Shown here piece by piece: positions 47,564 through 56,109 of a stretch of DNA of 64,000 nucleotides. Origin of the DNA: an uncultured Methanoregula sp. (lineage in GTDB: Archaea > Halobacteriota > Methanomicrobia > Methanomicrobiales > Methanospirillaceae); NCBI RefSeq assembly GCF_963667735.1, contig NZ_OY763919.1, forward strand, positions 2,295,539 to 2,359,538. The letters are read 5' to 3'. The notes under the pieces are model-generated. The model was not told the DNA's origin. It was given only the letters and a program-made list of their open reading frames with translations, and searched no databases. The position numbers and the translations under genes were made by a program. The first letter of the stretch is position 1, and each line of letters begins with the position of its first letter.

Positions 47564-47832
47564 CGAATCTTCAGGTTATTGTTAACAAGATAGTGATTTA
47601 TAATTTCTGGATTATATATCCAGCAGATTTTTTTGTCGGCATCCGTTGCAATCTTTCCGGAATCTTCAAGATAACTGATAATTGTGGAGAATGTCTGGTA
47701 CATCATTTTCCTGGGCAGGTTCTCCCAGAGAGCCCGTTTTTTATATTCCCCGCTGTGTTCCCGGATGAAAGATTCGACCATCAGCACAGTATCGAGCTGA
47801 GGGGAATGAACTGATTTGGTCTCCGGTGTCAT
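47560..47832 (-). CDS. Antitoxin partner with winged-helix-like fold
   Basis: 90 residues. MVESFIREHSGEYKKRALWENLPRKM-type helices and a wing-like TDADKKICWIYNPE end suggest a DNA-binding winged helix. It sits upstream of the RelE-like gene with a four-base overlap. The family recurs in archaea next to the same toxins. Role by context. Confidence 0.65.
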   Translation of the reverse strand: MTPETKSVHSPQLDTVLMVESFIREHSGEYKKRALWENLPRKMMYQTFSTIISYLEDSGKIATDADKKICWIYNPEIINHYLVNNNLKIR

Positions 47833-47997
47833 GGCAGAATTTTTGTTATATAACTATATATAACATCTGGGCCGGGGAAATCATGTTGTCCGAGGAATCC
47901 GGAATAGTGAGCGTCCAGGACGGGTTTCATATTTCATCAGTCCGGTAAAAAAATCAGCCAGGTTCCTGCAATAAAAATCTGCAGCCGAAAGATTTCC

Positions 47998-48025
47998 AAA
48001 AAAACGCCGGGTAATATCCCCGCCA
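47998..48025 (-). repeat. Decayed copy of the shared terminator
   Basis: The hairpin of the other copies is shortened to GGG...CCC by changes in the stem. It still ends in a T-run on the minus strand. Confidence 0.45.
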
Positions 48026-48041
48026 TCGTGTTCTCATCGCG

Positions 48042-48225
48042 TTACTTTGCGGGGGATTCCCGCCGGTGGACCCGAGATATGGCCCGGCACTCGGTTCCCC
48101 ATCACGAGCATCCCGGGATGACGACATAGGCAAGCAGCCCGGCTCCAAGGAACATTTCCATGAGGATGAAAACATTTTCCTTGACGCATCTCAGGCAAGG
48201 GCTGCGACCGTGTCGGCCCGGGTTT
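48042..48225 (-). pseudogene. Decayed copy of the two-gene unit (first copy)
   Basis: Aligned with the intact copies, the 46-codon gene (48042-48182) has its ATG changed to AAG, and one- and two-base indels that put VVIPG out of frame. It is preceded at eight bases by a remnant of the upstream gene's end (ADTVAALA). Length equals the intact gene because the indels cancel. Non-functional. Confidence 0.75.
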
Positions 48226-48265
48226 TTTCTCATAGAGGTAAAAAAAGGGTAAACCGGATTTTCTG

Positions 48266-48493
48266 TTATTTGAGCATCCGGATCAATTCATCTTTTGATA
48301 TTCCTTTCCAGATGGAGACTCTGGAAATAATATCATTCAGTGTTCCCGTGGCAATCTCATCGTGCAGTGGAATCGTAATGGTATGCTCTCCGGCAGGTGT
48401 AATGCATTTGAGCTGTGCATGACTGCCCCGCTGCCGGACGAGATGATACCCCAGTTTTGAAAAGACCCTGAGCAGATCTTTCCAGCTCAACAA
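48266..48493 (-). CDS. hicA: HicA-type toxin
   Basis: 75 residues with the dsRBD-like fold of HicA. RQRGSHAQLKC carries the catalytic His; the N-terminus MLSWKDLLRVFSKLGYHLV is typical. HicA cleaves mRNA. The gene overlaps the hicB-like gene by seven bases. Codon use and position mark a mobile module between two decayed copies of another element. Confidence 0.8.
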   Translation of the reverse strand: MLSWKDLLRVFSKLGYHLVRQRGSHAQLKCITPAGEHTITIPLHDEIATGTLNDIISRVSIWKGISKDELIRMLK

Positions 48494-48711
48494 CCGGAAG
48501 CCCGGGCAATAGTACCTACCTCGGTCTCAGAAATAGAAAGGATGCGGATAATCTCCCCTTTGCCCAGTTCTTCTGCAAAGTGGAGTTCCACGGCTTCACG
48601 GATATTTGCCATCAGCTCATCGAGAGTTTTCCCCTGGGTAAAAATATCGACTCCAATGCCCCGGCCGCACCAGAATTTACCATCAGAATAAATCTCAAAT
48701 TTGACGAGCAT
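48487..48711 (-). CDS. hicB: HicB-type antitoxin
   Basis: 74 residues. The N-terminal half matches HicB: FEIYSDGKFWCGRGIGVDIFTQGKTLDELMANIREAVELHF. There is no obvious C-terminal DNA-binding domain; many short archaeal HicB proteins lack one. It precedes hicA in the operon, the reverse of the common hicA-hicB order. Confidence 0.8.
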   Translation of the reverse strand: MLVKFEIYSDGKFWCGRGIGVDIFTQGKTLDELMANIREAVELHFAEELGKGEIIRILSISETEVGTIARASGC

Positions 48712-48897
48712 ATCAAAATCAATCCGTTCTATGATAGTATACTGTGCAGCCCAATGGACAATAATTCTTTTGTAAAAAGGCCTGCATTCGATATTTCAAC
48801 CGGGGATGTCCCCGGGTTTTCGTGACGGTTACAGGAAAGAACCGGCATATTTGTGCAAACGACTTTTGCACGGTTTATGAATCTGACCTTACTTTGT

Positions 48898-48929
48898 AAA
48901 AAAAAACCCGGTGGGGATCTCTCCCCGCC
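48898..48929 (-). terminator. Hairpin/T-run terminator of the second copy
   Basis: On the minus strand GGCGGGGA and TCCCCACC pair (one mismatch), followed by GGG and a T-run. It lies 18 bases past the stop codon of the 46-residue gene. Confidence 0.6.
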
Positions 48930-48946
48930 TTCGTGTTCTCATCGCG

Positions 48947-49087
48947 TTACTTTGCGGGGGGATTCCCGCCGGTGGACCCGATATGGTCGAGCACCCGGTC
49001 CCACATGACGAGCATCCCGGGGATGACGACATAAGCGAGCAGCCCGGCGCCCAGGAACATGCCGGTGAGGATGAGTTCATTCTCCAT
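48947..49087 (-). CDS. 46-residue membrane protein, copy 2
   Basis: Starts MENELILTGMFLGAGLLAYV and ends GSTGGNPPAK; one hydrophobic helix in the first half. Identical in protein to the copy at 49945 although the DNA differs at about ten bases, all silent. The frame continues upstream into a broken nuclease fragment, which is not part of the gene. The start is supported by the same eight-base spacing after the upstream stop codon in all copies. Function unknown; a viral or surface component is possible. Confidence 0.65.
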   Translation of the reverse strand: MENELILTGMFLGAGLLAYVVIPGMLVMWDRVLDHIGSTGGNPPAK

Positions 49088-49095
49088 GAAGCACC

Positions 49096-49143
49096 TCACG
49101 CAAGGGCTGCGACAATGTCGGCCCAGGTCCCGGCTTTGTCCGG
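49096..49143 (-). pseudogene. End of the upstream gene of copy 2
   Basis: The frame ending at TGA 49098-49096 reads PDKAGTWADIVAALA, matching the end of the frameshifted gene at 50094 (KVETWADTVAALA). The rest of the gene is gone. Confidence 0.65.
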
Positions 49144-49447
49144 ATTCAATTTCATAAAACCTGCGTTTATCCCGGTTGTCAATATTCAAAAGGAAGACAT
49201 AGTGCGACCAGCTGAGGGTAAATGTGCAGGTGAATTGTGCAGACGGTGCTTGCACAATTGGTTTTTTGTCAGCTGTTTTAGCAACAAATTTCCCAGACAG
49301 GGTCTGGGGAATTTCTAGTATCGTCTCATAATAATCAAGGTAAAACCGGCGCATGTACTCAAGATTTGTTGCTGAAAACCGCGTCCGAACGTTGTCGTCA
49401 ATCTCTTATGAAAGTACCCGGATTATCCGTTCCCCGTATTCCGTCCG
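49144..49447 (-). pseudogene. DUF1016/YhcG-type nuclease N-terminal fragment
   Basis: One frame reads YGERIIRVLS, a TAA (49408-49406), then EIDDNVRTRFSATNLEYM, RRFYLDYYE and LSWSHYVFLL with RRFYEIESG. This is the N-terminal domain of DUF1016 proteins (YhcG, PD-(D/E)xK nucleases), where FYEIE closes a conserved block. The in-frame stop falls inside it and the catalytic domain is missing, so the gene is dead. It abuts the copy-2 remnant at about 49143. Confidence 0.75.
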
Positions 49448-49897
49448 TCAGTTTCAGGTCGCAATCCGGATATTTGGGGTCTGAACGAAATCCGCCAATT
49501 CAGGTTCTTCTATCCGGTGTACAAAGCTCCCGCGATGAAATCAGCAGCCTGGATAAAGGACTCAAATCCAGGAATCATCAAATAAAAAAACGGTCCGGGA
49601 ATGGATCTCTGGGTGTGATACCATGATCCTCCCGACCGTGCAGACATTCGCGAAGTATCTGCAATCCAGGATTTCATATTTGCCTATATACGATTTCTCA
49701 CCCAGTACCTTACCAATTAAAAGAGAACCGGAACTCAGGAATGAAAAAGTCATGTTCACTTCCCGTATTTTTTTGTAGATAACCTGATGTTATCCCAGAG
49801 AACGGGACCACGGGTCCAGCGGTTCCAGATATTTTATGAAAAATGCCAGGGTTATCCCAGGAAATTTGAGTAATAACCGGATGTAAAACTGAACGAT
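49448..49897. other. Intergenic region, no gene seen
   Basis: About 450 bases. Upstream of the DUF1016 frame another stop appears within 10 codons, so the earlier part of that gene is lost. A short plus-strand frame (49623-49779) is not convincing. Confidence 0.35.
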
Positions 49898-49927
49898 AAA
49901 AAAACCCGGCGGGGATCACTCCCCGCC
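49898..49927 (-). terminator. Hairpin/T-run terminator of the third copy
   Basis: On the minus strand GGCGGGGA and TCCCCGCC pair perfectly, followed by GGG and a run of seven T. Confidence 0.6.
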
Positions 49928-49944
49928 ATCGTGTTCGTATCGCG

Positions 49945-50085
49945 TTACTTTGCAGGGGGATTTCCACCGGTGGACCCGATATGATCGAGCACCCGGTCCC
50001 ACATGACGAGCATGCCGGGGATCACAACATAGGCGAGCAGCCCGGCGCCGAGAAACATGCCGGTGAGGATGAGTTCATTCTCCAT
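49945..50085 (-). CDS. 46-residue membrane protein, copy 3
   Basis: Same 46-residue protein as the gene at 48947, with an apparent hydrophobic helix. It starts eight bases after the stop of the frameshifted gene at 50094 and is followed by a hairpin terminator, so the two form a unit. Function unknown. The silent-only divergence supports expression of the protein. Confidence 0.65.
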   Translation of the reverse strand: MENELILTGMFLGAGLLAYVVIPGMLVMWDRVLDHIGSTGGNPPAK

Positions 50086-50093
50086 GATGCACG

Positions 50094-50598
50094 TCACGCA
50101 AGGGCTGCGACCGTGTCGGCCCAGGTCTCGACTTTTGTCCGGATGGCGTCGTCCTCGTATGAACTGACGGTCACCTGATCGCGGGTGAAGATCACATTGT
50201 AGATCTCCCCGTTGGCATCGTGGCACTTCAGGTTCGCCGAGAACGCGTCGTTCTCGCTGTCGTGGACGATCGTGCCGGTATGGGCCGCGATATTTGCAGT
50301 TGCTGCAAGCACGGCGGTTATCCCGGCATTGTACCCGGCAATCGAGTTGTACTTCTCGGCTGTAGTGCCAACCGATTTGGCATCGTCGTTCTGGTAGAAG
50401 AACTTCGCCGTGTAGGATTCACGGGTCTTCTCAACGGCCGGGTGGTTCTCCCCGGCGGTCATATAGGCTACACATGCAAACGGGTTGCCGGTGATGACCG
50501 ACTGTACGAGCGTGCCCGTACGCCGCCACGTCTGCAATGGGGGCCGCGAGTTTGCGGGTCGCGGTTTTTACGGTGGTTGTCTGTACGAAATCTGCCAT
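50094..50598 (-). CDS. First gene of the two-gene unit, with a frameshift
   Basis: The ATG at 50598 (MADFVQTTTVKTATRKL) has a good GGAGG site seven bases upstream. After about 25 codons the frame shifts by one base; the other frame continues as TGTLVQSVITGNPF, then AAHTGTIVHDSENDAF, and ends ETWADTVAALA at 50094. The total span of 505 bases is not a multiple of three, so either a mutation or a programmed shift occurred. The protein would be about 165 residues. No family recognised; only copy 3 preserves the body. Confidence 0.6.
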
Positions 50599-51050
50599 TT
50601 TGGTTTCCTCCATTCTGTGAACCGGTGGCCGGAAGGGGAGAGCGTCTCCCAGGCTTGAGAGTCCTCCGGACTCTTGCCCGTCTTCCGGTTTCGGCTCACT
50701 TTTTTCTGGCAGGATTTTGTGCACGTCTCCTGCTCCCGGACCGGTCGGGAATGGATTCCCGTTCCGTGTCGCCGGGGCCCCTTTGACATACCAGTATAGG
50801 ATGGGGTTGGTCATGGGCTTTGATTATGAACGGGAATTTCTGAAAAATGCGGACTGGTTTGGGGCGGGATTGGGGAATCGGGTGAGGGGTGTGGCTGAAT
50901 GGAAGGAACGCGGGAGGTTCCTCAGGCGGGAGAATTATTTGAACAAATTTCTTCAAATTCAATGCAAAGTAATTTACTTAATTTCACTTCCACACTTTCA
51001 CAAAGCAACTTCCAAAAGCATATATACAAACTTCCACATATTCAAAAAAT
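50599..51050 (+). promoter_or_regulatory. Intergenic region and composition boundary before dndB
   Basis: The DNA changes from GC-rich to AT-rich near 50930. The last 65 bases hold the repeats and the TATA box listed below. A minus-strand frame at 50598-50814 is open in the MADF frame but lacks a family signal. Confidence 0.6.
50986..51036 (+). promoter_or_regulatory. Three ACTTCCA repeats at 22-bp spacing around a TATA box
   Basis: ACTTCCA occurs at 50986, 51008 and 51030, each 22 bases apart; copies 1 and 3 extend to ACTTCCACA plus YWTTCA. TATATA lies at 51021-51026, between copies 2 and 3, so transcription would start about at the dndB ATG (51051). The two-turn spacing suggests sites on one DNA face, such as an operator for DndB autorepression. 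Confidence 0.6.
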
Positions 51051-52193
51051 ATGAAATCTACGGCGCCAGAAGAGAGTGAAGATCTGGACACCGCAGTATA
51101 TTCTTTTCCAGCAATACGCGGTATGCAAGCGGGACGAGAATATTATTCTGCAATGGTGCAGCTCAAGCTGATCCCAGCAATCTTTCGCTTTAATGAATCA
51201 GAAGTACCTCCCCAAATTCGTTCACAAAGAGTATTAAATCAGGCCAGAATTCCAGAAATTGCAAACTATATCGTGAATAATCCCAGGGATTATGTTTTTT
51301 CATCAATATCTGCTTCAATAAGTGATGGCCGTGTAAAATTCATATCAGTAGATCCAAAAAATCCTGCAAGCAAACTTGGAAAACTCATTATTCCCATGGA
51401 AGCGAAAGTCCTCATTAATGACGGACAGCACCGGAGGGCTGCTATTGAAGTTGCCCTTGTTGAACGTCCAGACCTCGGCAATGAAACAATCTCAGTTGTT
51501 TTCTTCATTGATGCAGGCCTGAAACGCAGTCAACAAATGTTCTCTGATTTGAATCGACATGCAGTACGACCAACAAAGTCTATCAGTATACTCTATGATT
51601 CCCGAGAAGCGTTTGCCCAATCTGTGCGAGAAATGTCCAATACACTTCCGATCTTCAAAGATCTCACGGAATTTGAAAAAACATCTATCTCGAATCGTTC
51701 GAGAAAAATGTTTACGCTCTCAACCATCTACCAAGGTACTGCTTCGCTATTGGGAAAGAAATCTAAAGTGAAAAAGATCACTCATGAAGAAGAAAAACTC
51801 GCTTGTGAATATTGGAATGAAGTGGCTAAGAATATCCCGGATTGGCAGCTATTAATCCGTGGTGAAGTTGCTAGTAGTTCACTTCGAAATGACTTTGTTC
51901 ATGCACATGGTATCGCACTTCATGCGCTGGGTATTGTTGGTCATTATCTCATCGAAGAATATCCCGATGTATGGAAAGAGCAATTGAAAAAACTCCATGT
52001 AATTGATTGGTCACGTTCTAATCAGAAAGTCTGGGAAGGTCGAGCAATGATCAATGGTAGGATTACAAAAAATCAGATGAATCTTGCTTTAACTGCCAAT
52101 TACCTTAAACAGAAACTGAAAATTTCACTCACCCCAGATGAAGAAGAGATCGAGCGAAAATTCCTAAAACAATATCCTGAGTCGGTACAATGA
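51051..52193 (+). CDS. dndB: DndB, phosphorothioation regulator (DGQHR protein)
   Basis: 380 residues. Carries the DGQHR motif (INDGQHRRAAI, Asp124-Arg128) and downstream FSDLNRHAVRPTKS, both hallmarks of the DndB family. In bacteria DndB represses the dnd operon and reduces modification. It is the first gene of a five-gene operon, with an ATGA overlap to dndC. The leaderless position after the TATA box and the three repeats upstream fit autorepression. AT-rich compared with the flanking genome. Confidence 0.93.
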   Translation: MKSTAPEESEDLDTAVYSFPAIRGMQAGREYYSAMVQLKLIPAIFRFNESEVPPQIRSQRVLNQARIPEIANYIVNNPRDYVFSSISASISDGRVKFISVDPKNPASKLGKLIIPMEAKVLINDGQHRRAAIEVALVERPDLGNETISVVFFIDAGLKRSQQMFSDLNRHAVRPTKSISILYDSREAFAQSVREMSNTLPIFKDLTEFEKTSISNRSRKMFTLSTIYQGTASLLGKKSKVKKITHEEEKLACEYWNEVAKNIPDWQLLIRGEVASSSLRNDFVHAHGIALHALGIVGHYLIEEYPDVWKEQLKKLHVIDWSRSNQKVWEGRAMINGRITKNQMNLALTANYLKQKLKISLTPDEEEIERKFLKQYPESVQ

Positions 52194-53653
52194 CGGCCCA
52201 ACATACCCTTAATGGCAAGAAAATTTCTGTCTTCGATAAGAAGGGTCTGACCAATCTCCATAAAGAAATTCAGGAAGTCTATCTGAGTGATAATCGCCCC
52301 TGGGTTATTGGTTACAGTGGAGGGAAGGATTCAACAACAGCGCTCCAGTTGGTCTGGTATGCACTCGCAGAATTACCGGAAGAGAAACGAACAAAAACAA
52401 TTTTTGTTATCTCTTCTGATACGCTGGTGGAAACTCCGGTGATTGTAGATTATATCACAAACACACTTGATCGGATCAACAAGACCGCAATCGAACAAAA
52501 AATGCCAATCAAAGCATTCAAACTCACGCCCCGTATCATTGACTCTTTCTGGGTGAACCTCCTCGGTAAAGGATATCCTGCCCCGAGCACTCAGTTCCGC
52601 TGGTGTACCGAACGGCTGAAGATTCGTACCGCTGACCGGTTTATTTTGGAAAGTGTCACAAAATATGGCGAAGTAGTGATGATTCTTGGCGTGCGGAAAG
52701 GAGAGAGCCAGACTCGTGATTCGGTCATGGATCAGTACAAGATTGAAGGGTCGAAATTATCACATCACTCAAGATTTCCTCAATCTTATGTATATACCCC
52801 CATTGAGGAGTTTTCGGTCGAAGATGTCTGGACATATCTATTACAGAAATCATCCCCCTGGGGGAATAGTAACCGAGATCTCCTTGCTCTGTACAAGAGT
52901 GCTTCGGATGGGGATTGTCCGCTTGTAGTGGATAAGGACACGACACCCTGTGGCAACAGCCGTTTCGGCTGCTGGGTCTGCACAGTAGTCCAGAAAGACC
53001 GAAGTATGACCGCACTCATCGAGAGTGGAGAGGATTGGCTAGAGCCACTTCTGGAATTCCGCAATGAACTTGCCGAAACCCAGATTCCTGAAAAGAAACA
53101 AAAATATCGCGATCATATACGGATGAATGGGAAAGTAAAATGGATGGAAAAGGGGGATACGCGAGAAATCATAAGAGGACCTTACAAGTTTAACTATTGT
53201 AAAGAATTACTTGAAAAACTCTTAATCGCTCAACAAAGTGTACGGAAGAATGGACCTAATCCGAACTTTTCACTCATTCTTCCAGAAGAGCTTTTTGAGA
53301 TTAGAAGGATTTGGATGACTCAGCGGAGTGACTGGGATGATTCCGTCGCGAAAATATACCAAAAAGTAACTGGAAAAACACTTGATTGGACCAAAGATGA
53401 CCTTGGATCATTCTCCAAAGCCGAACAGGAATTATTGCAGAAGATCTGTGATTCTAAAAAACTCCCGCTCCATCTTGTAACAAGACTGATCGATGTTGAA
53501 CAGCAAATGCAAGGAATGACAAAACGATCCTCGATTTATAACCGACTAGGAGAGGTACTCTCACAAGATTGGTTGACTGAGGAAGAGGCAAAGAACCAAA
53601 TTGCAAACCCGAAAACGATTGATAAAAAACGCCGAGGTCTTCGGCTTGAGTGA
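52190..53653 (+). CDS. dndC: DndC, PAPS-reductase-like sulfur-transfer ATPase
   Basis: 487 residues. ATP-pyrophosphatase P-loop SGGKDSTTALQ (Ser43-Thr49). Cys139 in WCTERLK and Cys254, 261 and 264 in CGNSRFGCWVC form the four-Cys set for a 4Fe-4S cluster. DndC activates the DNA backbone with ATP and receives sulfur from the desulfurase. It overlaps dndB by four bases; dndD starts nine bases after. Confidence 0.96.
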   Translation: MTAQHTLNGKKISVFDKKGLTNLHKEIQEVYLSDNRPWVIGYSGGKDSTTALQLVWYALAELPEEKRTKTIFVISSDTLVETPVIVDYITNTLDRINKTAIEQKMPIKAFKLTPRIIDSFWVNLLGKGYPAPSTQFRWCTERLKIRTADRFILESVTKYGEVVMILGVRKGESQTRDSVMDQYKIEGSKLSHHSRFPQSYVYTPIEEFSVEDVWTYLLQKSSPWGNSNRDLLALYKSASDGDCPLVVDKDTTPCGNSRFGCWVCTVVQKDRSMTALIESGEDWLEPLLEFRNELAETQIPEKKQKYRDHIRMNGKVKWMEKGDTREIIRGPYKFNYCKELLEKLLIAQQSVRKNGPNPNFSLILPEELFEIRRIWMTQRSDWDDSVAKIYQKVTGKTLDWTKDDLGSFSKAEQELLQKICDSKKLPLHLVTRLIDVEQQMQGMTKRSSIYNRLGEVLSQDWLTEEEAKNQIANPKTIDKKRRGLRLE

Positions 53654-53662
53654 GGTGCCTAA

Positions 53663-55684
53663 ATGTTACTTCATTCATTAATCTTGGAAAATATCCGAAT
53701 CTTCAAGGGAAAAAACATTCTTGATTTTACACCAGTCCATACTTCAAATTCACAAAAACCAATAATACTGATTGGGGGGAAAAACGGTGCTGGTAAGACA
53801 ACACTCTTTGAGTCCATCCTTCTTTGTCTCTATGGTCAGAAAGCCCCGGGAAGCCGAATGACCAATCCAAAATATGAGCAATATATTCGACAAATGGTTC
53901 CTCGCAGCAAAAAGGACGAGCCCGGATTACTCCCAGCTATTGAGGTAGTTTTTGATTTCACCCATTCGGGTCTTCGCCAGACCTATCATATTCGACGTGA
54001 ATGGATATTTACTCCAAAGTTTTCGGAGAAAATGACCATCAAACGCAATGGAGAAATTCTCCAGGATCTCGAAGTAGATCAATGGCAGGATCTTTTAAAT
54101 GAACTAATACCCCCAAGATTTGCTCGGCTATTTCTTTTCGATGGCGAAAAAATCCAGAACCTTGTAGAAGAAAATGCAGAGAATATCTATCTTCGGGATT
54201 CATTCAAATCCCTTCTCGGTCTGGACCTTATTGATCGACTTAAAGCAGATCTCGGTATTTACTTGAGCCATAATCTAAAAGGATCGGAACTGACTGCAAT
54301 CGGTACGAGATTGGAAGAGATCCAAACGGAAATTGTTACAATTGACGGAGAGAAAGAAAAGATCGAGCAAGAAAGGGCCCAAGTTCAGAGCAAGAGCGAT
54401 CAGATTCGTGGAGATATCGATCGGCAGGAACAGATCGTTGCTAGTGAAGGAGGAAGCTTTGCCCGGAAACGTGAGGAAGTAAAGAAGGAAAAAATTCGGT
54501 TGGATCACGAGATTTTAAAAACTCAGAATGAAATCCGCGATCTCTGTGCCGGATTATTTCCATTCTCGATTTCCCCTCACTACTGCACCATATTGAAAAA
54601 ACATCTCATAGAAGAGGATTCGGTTCAGTCTCGGATACGTTCTCAAGAGATCATTCATGCTAATATCGGGGAACTGAACAAGATAATCGAATCCCCAGCA
54701 TTCTGGGCTGATATTTCCGTGGCAGAGACGCAGAAAGCAAAAATGAGATATAAACTGATCAATCTTATGCGTCAGCAGCTGACGACCGATTATGAAGTAA
54801 AGAAAAAACCTCTTGTTCATCACCTTTCACAATACGAATATCTTCAGCTTATACGATGGATTGATGAATCCATGAAATCGGTCCCGAAAAAGATGGAGGA
54901 CCTCTCTGATCATCTTGAGAAATTATCTGTCCAGCGTCAGAAGGTTGAAGAGAAGATTACCCGTGCACCATCAGATGAGATCATTGCTCCTCATATTACA
55001 AAACTCAATGAACTAAATCAGAGTCTCGGTCGATTTACCGAACAGATCCATTCTTTCGATGAAAAAATCCGGCAACTTGATCTCAAACACACCGATCTCG
55101 ACAGGAAAAAAGCGAAAGTAGAGGAGGAGATTCAGGGTGCAAAAGGCGGGTCCCGTAGAATTGAGATTATCAGAAATGTCACTGCGGTTCTAACGGAATA
55201 TTCAAAGGAACTTCAACAACAAAAAATTTACCAGTTAGGTGACAATATACTTGCCTGTTTTAATCGACTTATTCGAAAAGACGATTATGTCCGGAATATA
55301 TTGATCGATGAAAATTACAACATTACACTATTTGAACCGGATGGGCATGTTATCCCAAAGGATCTTCTCTCTGCAGGAGAGAAAGAGATCTTTGCGGTCT
55401 CACTTCTCTGGGGACTCACATTGACTTCTGGCCGACAACTCCCGTTCATCATAGACACTCCTCTTGGCCGACTCGATAGCGAGCATCGAGGAAATCTCGT
55501 TATGGATTTCTTCCAGCACGCAGGTGACCAAATGATTATTTTTTCGACCGATACCGAAATTGATAAGGAATATTTCCGGGTTCTTCAGCCCCATATTGCC
55601 CGGGCTTATCATTTGGATTACAATAAAAAAGAGCGACACACCTCAATCTCTCCAGGATATTTCTGGCAGGAGGCGGAATCATGA
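53663..55684 (+). CDS. dndD: DndD, SMC/RecF-type ATPase of the phosphorothioation complex
   Basis: 673 residues. Walker A GGKNGAGKTT (Lys45), two long coiled-coil arms with a central hinge (about 215-530), ABC signature LLSAGEKEIFAVSLL and Walker B FIIDTPLGRLDSEH. The LFLFDGEKIQNLVEENAE segment (near residue 155) is shared with the ATPase at 63220. DndD likely couples ATP hydrolysis to strand opening at the modification site. Overlaps dndE by four bases. Confidence 0.95.
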   Translation: MLLHSLILENIRIFKGKNILDFTPVHTSNSQKPIILIGGKNGAGKTTLFESILLCLYGQKAPGSRMTNPKYEQYIRQMVPRSKKDEPGLLPAIEVVFDFTHSGLRQTYHIRREWIFTPKFSEKMTIKRNGEILQDLEVDQWQDLLNELIPPRFARLFLFDGEKIQNLVEENAENIYLRDSFKSLLGLDLIDRLKADLGIYLSHNLKGSELTAIGTRLEEIQTEIVTIDGEKEKIEQERAQVQSKSDQIRGDIDRQEQIVASEGGSFARKREEVKKEKIRLDHEILKTQNEIRDLCAGLFPFSISPHYCTILKKHLIEEDSVQSRIRSQEIIHANIGELNKIIESPAFWADISVAETQKAKMRYKLINLMRQQLTTDYEVKKKPLVHHLSQYEYLQLIRWIDESMKSVPKKMEDLSDHLEKLSVQRQKVEEKITRAPSDEIIAPHITKLNELNQSLGRFTEQIHSFDEKIRQLDLKHTDLDRKKAKVEEEIQGAKGGSRRIEIIRNVTAVLTEYSKELQQQKIYQLGDNILACFNRLIRKDDYVRNILIDENYNITLFEPDGHVIPKDLLSAGEKEIFAVSLLWGLTLTSGRQLPFIIDTPLGRLDSEHRGNLVMDFFQHAGDQMIIFSTDTEIDKEYFRVLQPHIARAYHLDYNKKERHTSISPGYFWQEAES

Positions 55685-56109
55685 ACGGAAGCAGCAATTT
55701 CTACCGTCTCCGCATTAGTGAGAAAGCAACCTTCCGACTGAATCAGCTCAAAGGAAAAACTGGGTTAACACCAAATATTCTCTGTCGTATTGCAATTTGT
55801 TATTCTCTTAATGATCCGGCAATACCCAATCCTGCGGAATATGATGAGAAAGGCCAGGAACTAAACCGATACACGCTAACCGGCGAATGGGATACATTTT
55901 TTATTGCTCTCGTGAAAGAACGATGTATCCACGACAACCTGGATCCGGAGAGTGATCTTTACGATCAGCTTCGGGCACACCTCAACCGGGGTGTCTTCGG
56001 GATCTTCCCACAAATCAAGAGTCTTGGAGATTTCACGATCCTCCTAAAGCATCAGGCTGCAGGGATTAAATCCGGTATGTTGTCTGAGGAGCGTTCGCAT
56101 GGAAATTAA
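55681..56109 (+). CDS. dndE: DndE, DNA-binding phosphorothioation protein
   Basis: 142 residues, a little longer than bacterial DndE (about 110-120). RLRISEKATFRLNQLKGKTG and NILCRIAICYSLND match the helical, ribbon-like DndE fold. DndE binds nicked double-stranded DNA and associates with DndC and DndD. Its end overlaps dndA by 11 bases. Confidence 0.9.
   Translation: MNGSSNFYRLRISEKATFRLNQLKGKTGLTPNILCRIAICYSLNDPAIPNPAEYDEKGQELNRYTLTGEWDTFFIALVKERCIHDNLDPESDLYDQLRAHLNRGVFGIFPQIKSLGDFTILLKHQAAGIKSGMLSEERSHGN

Noticed and set aside
50431..50814. 127-residue minus-strand frame beginning MTNPILYWYV
   Set aside because: In the same frame as the MADF start, but that ATG has its own strong GGAGG site and the extra 72 residues show no conserved sequence.
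50900..51050. Integration site of the phosphorothioation island
   Set aside because: The composition change is clear, but no tRNA end, direct repeat pair or integrase gene is visible, and the right edge is outside the window.
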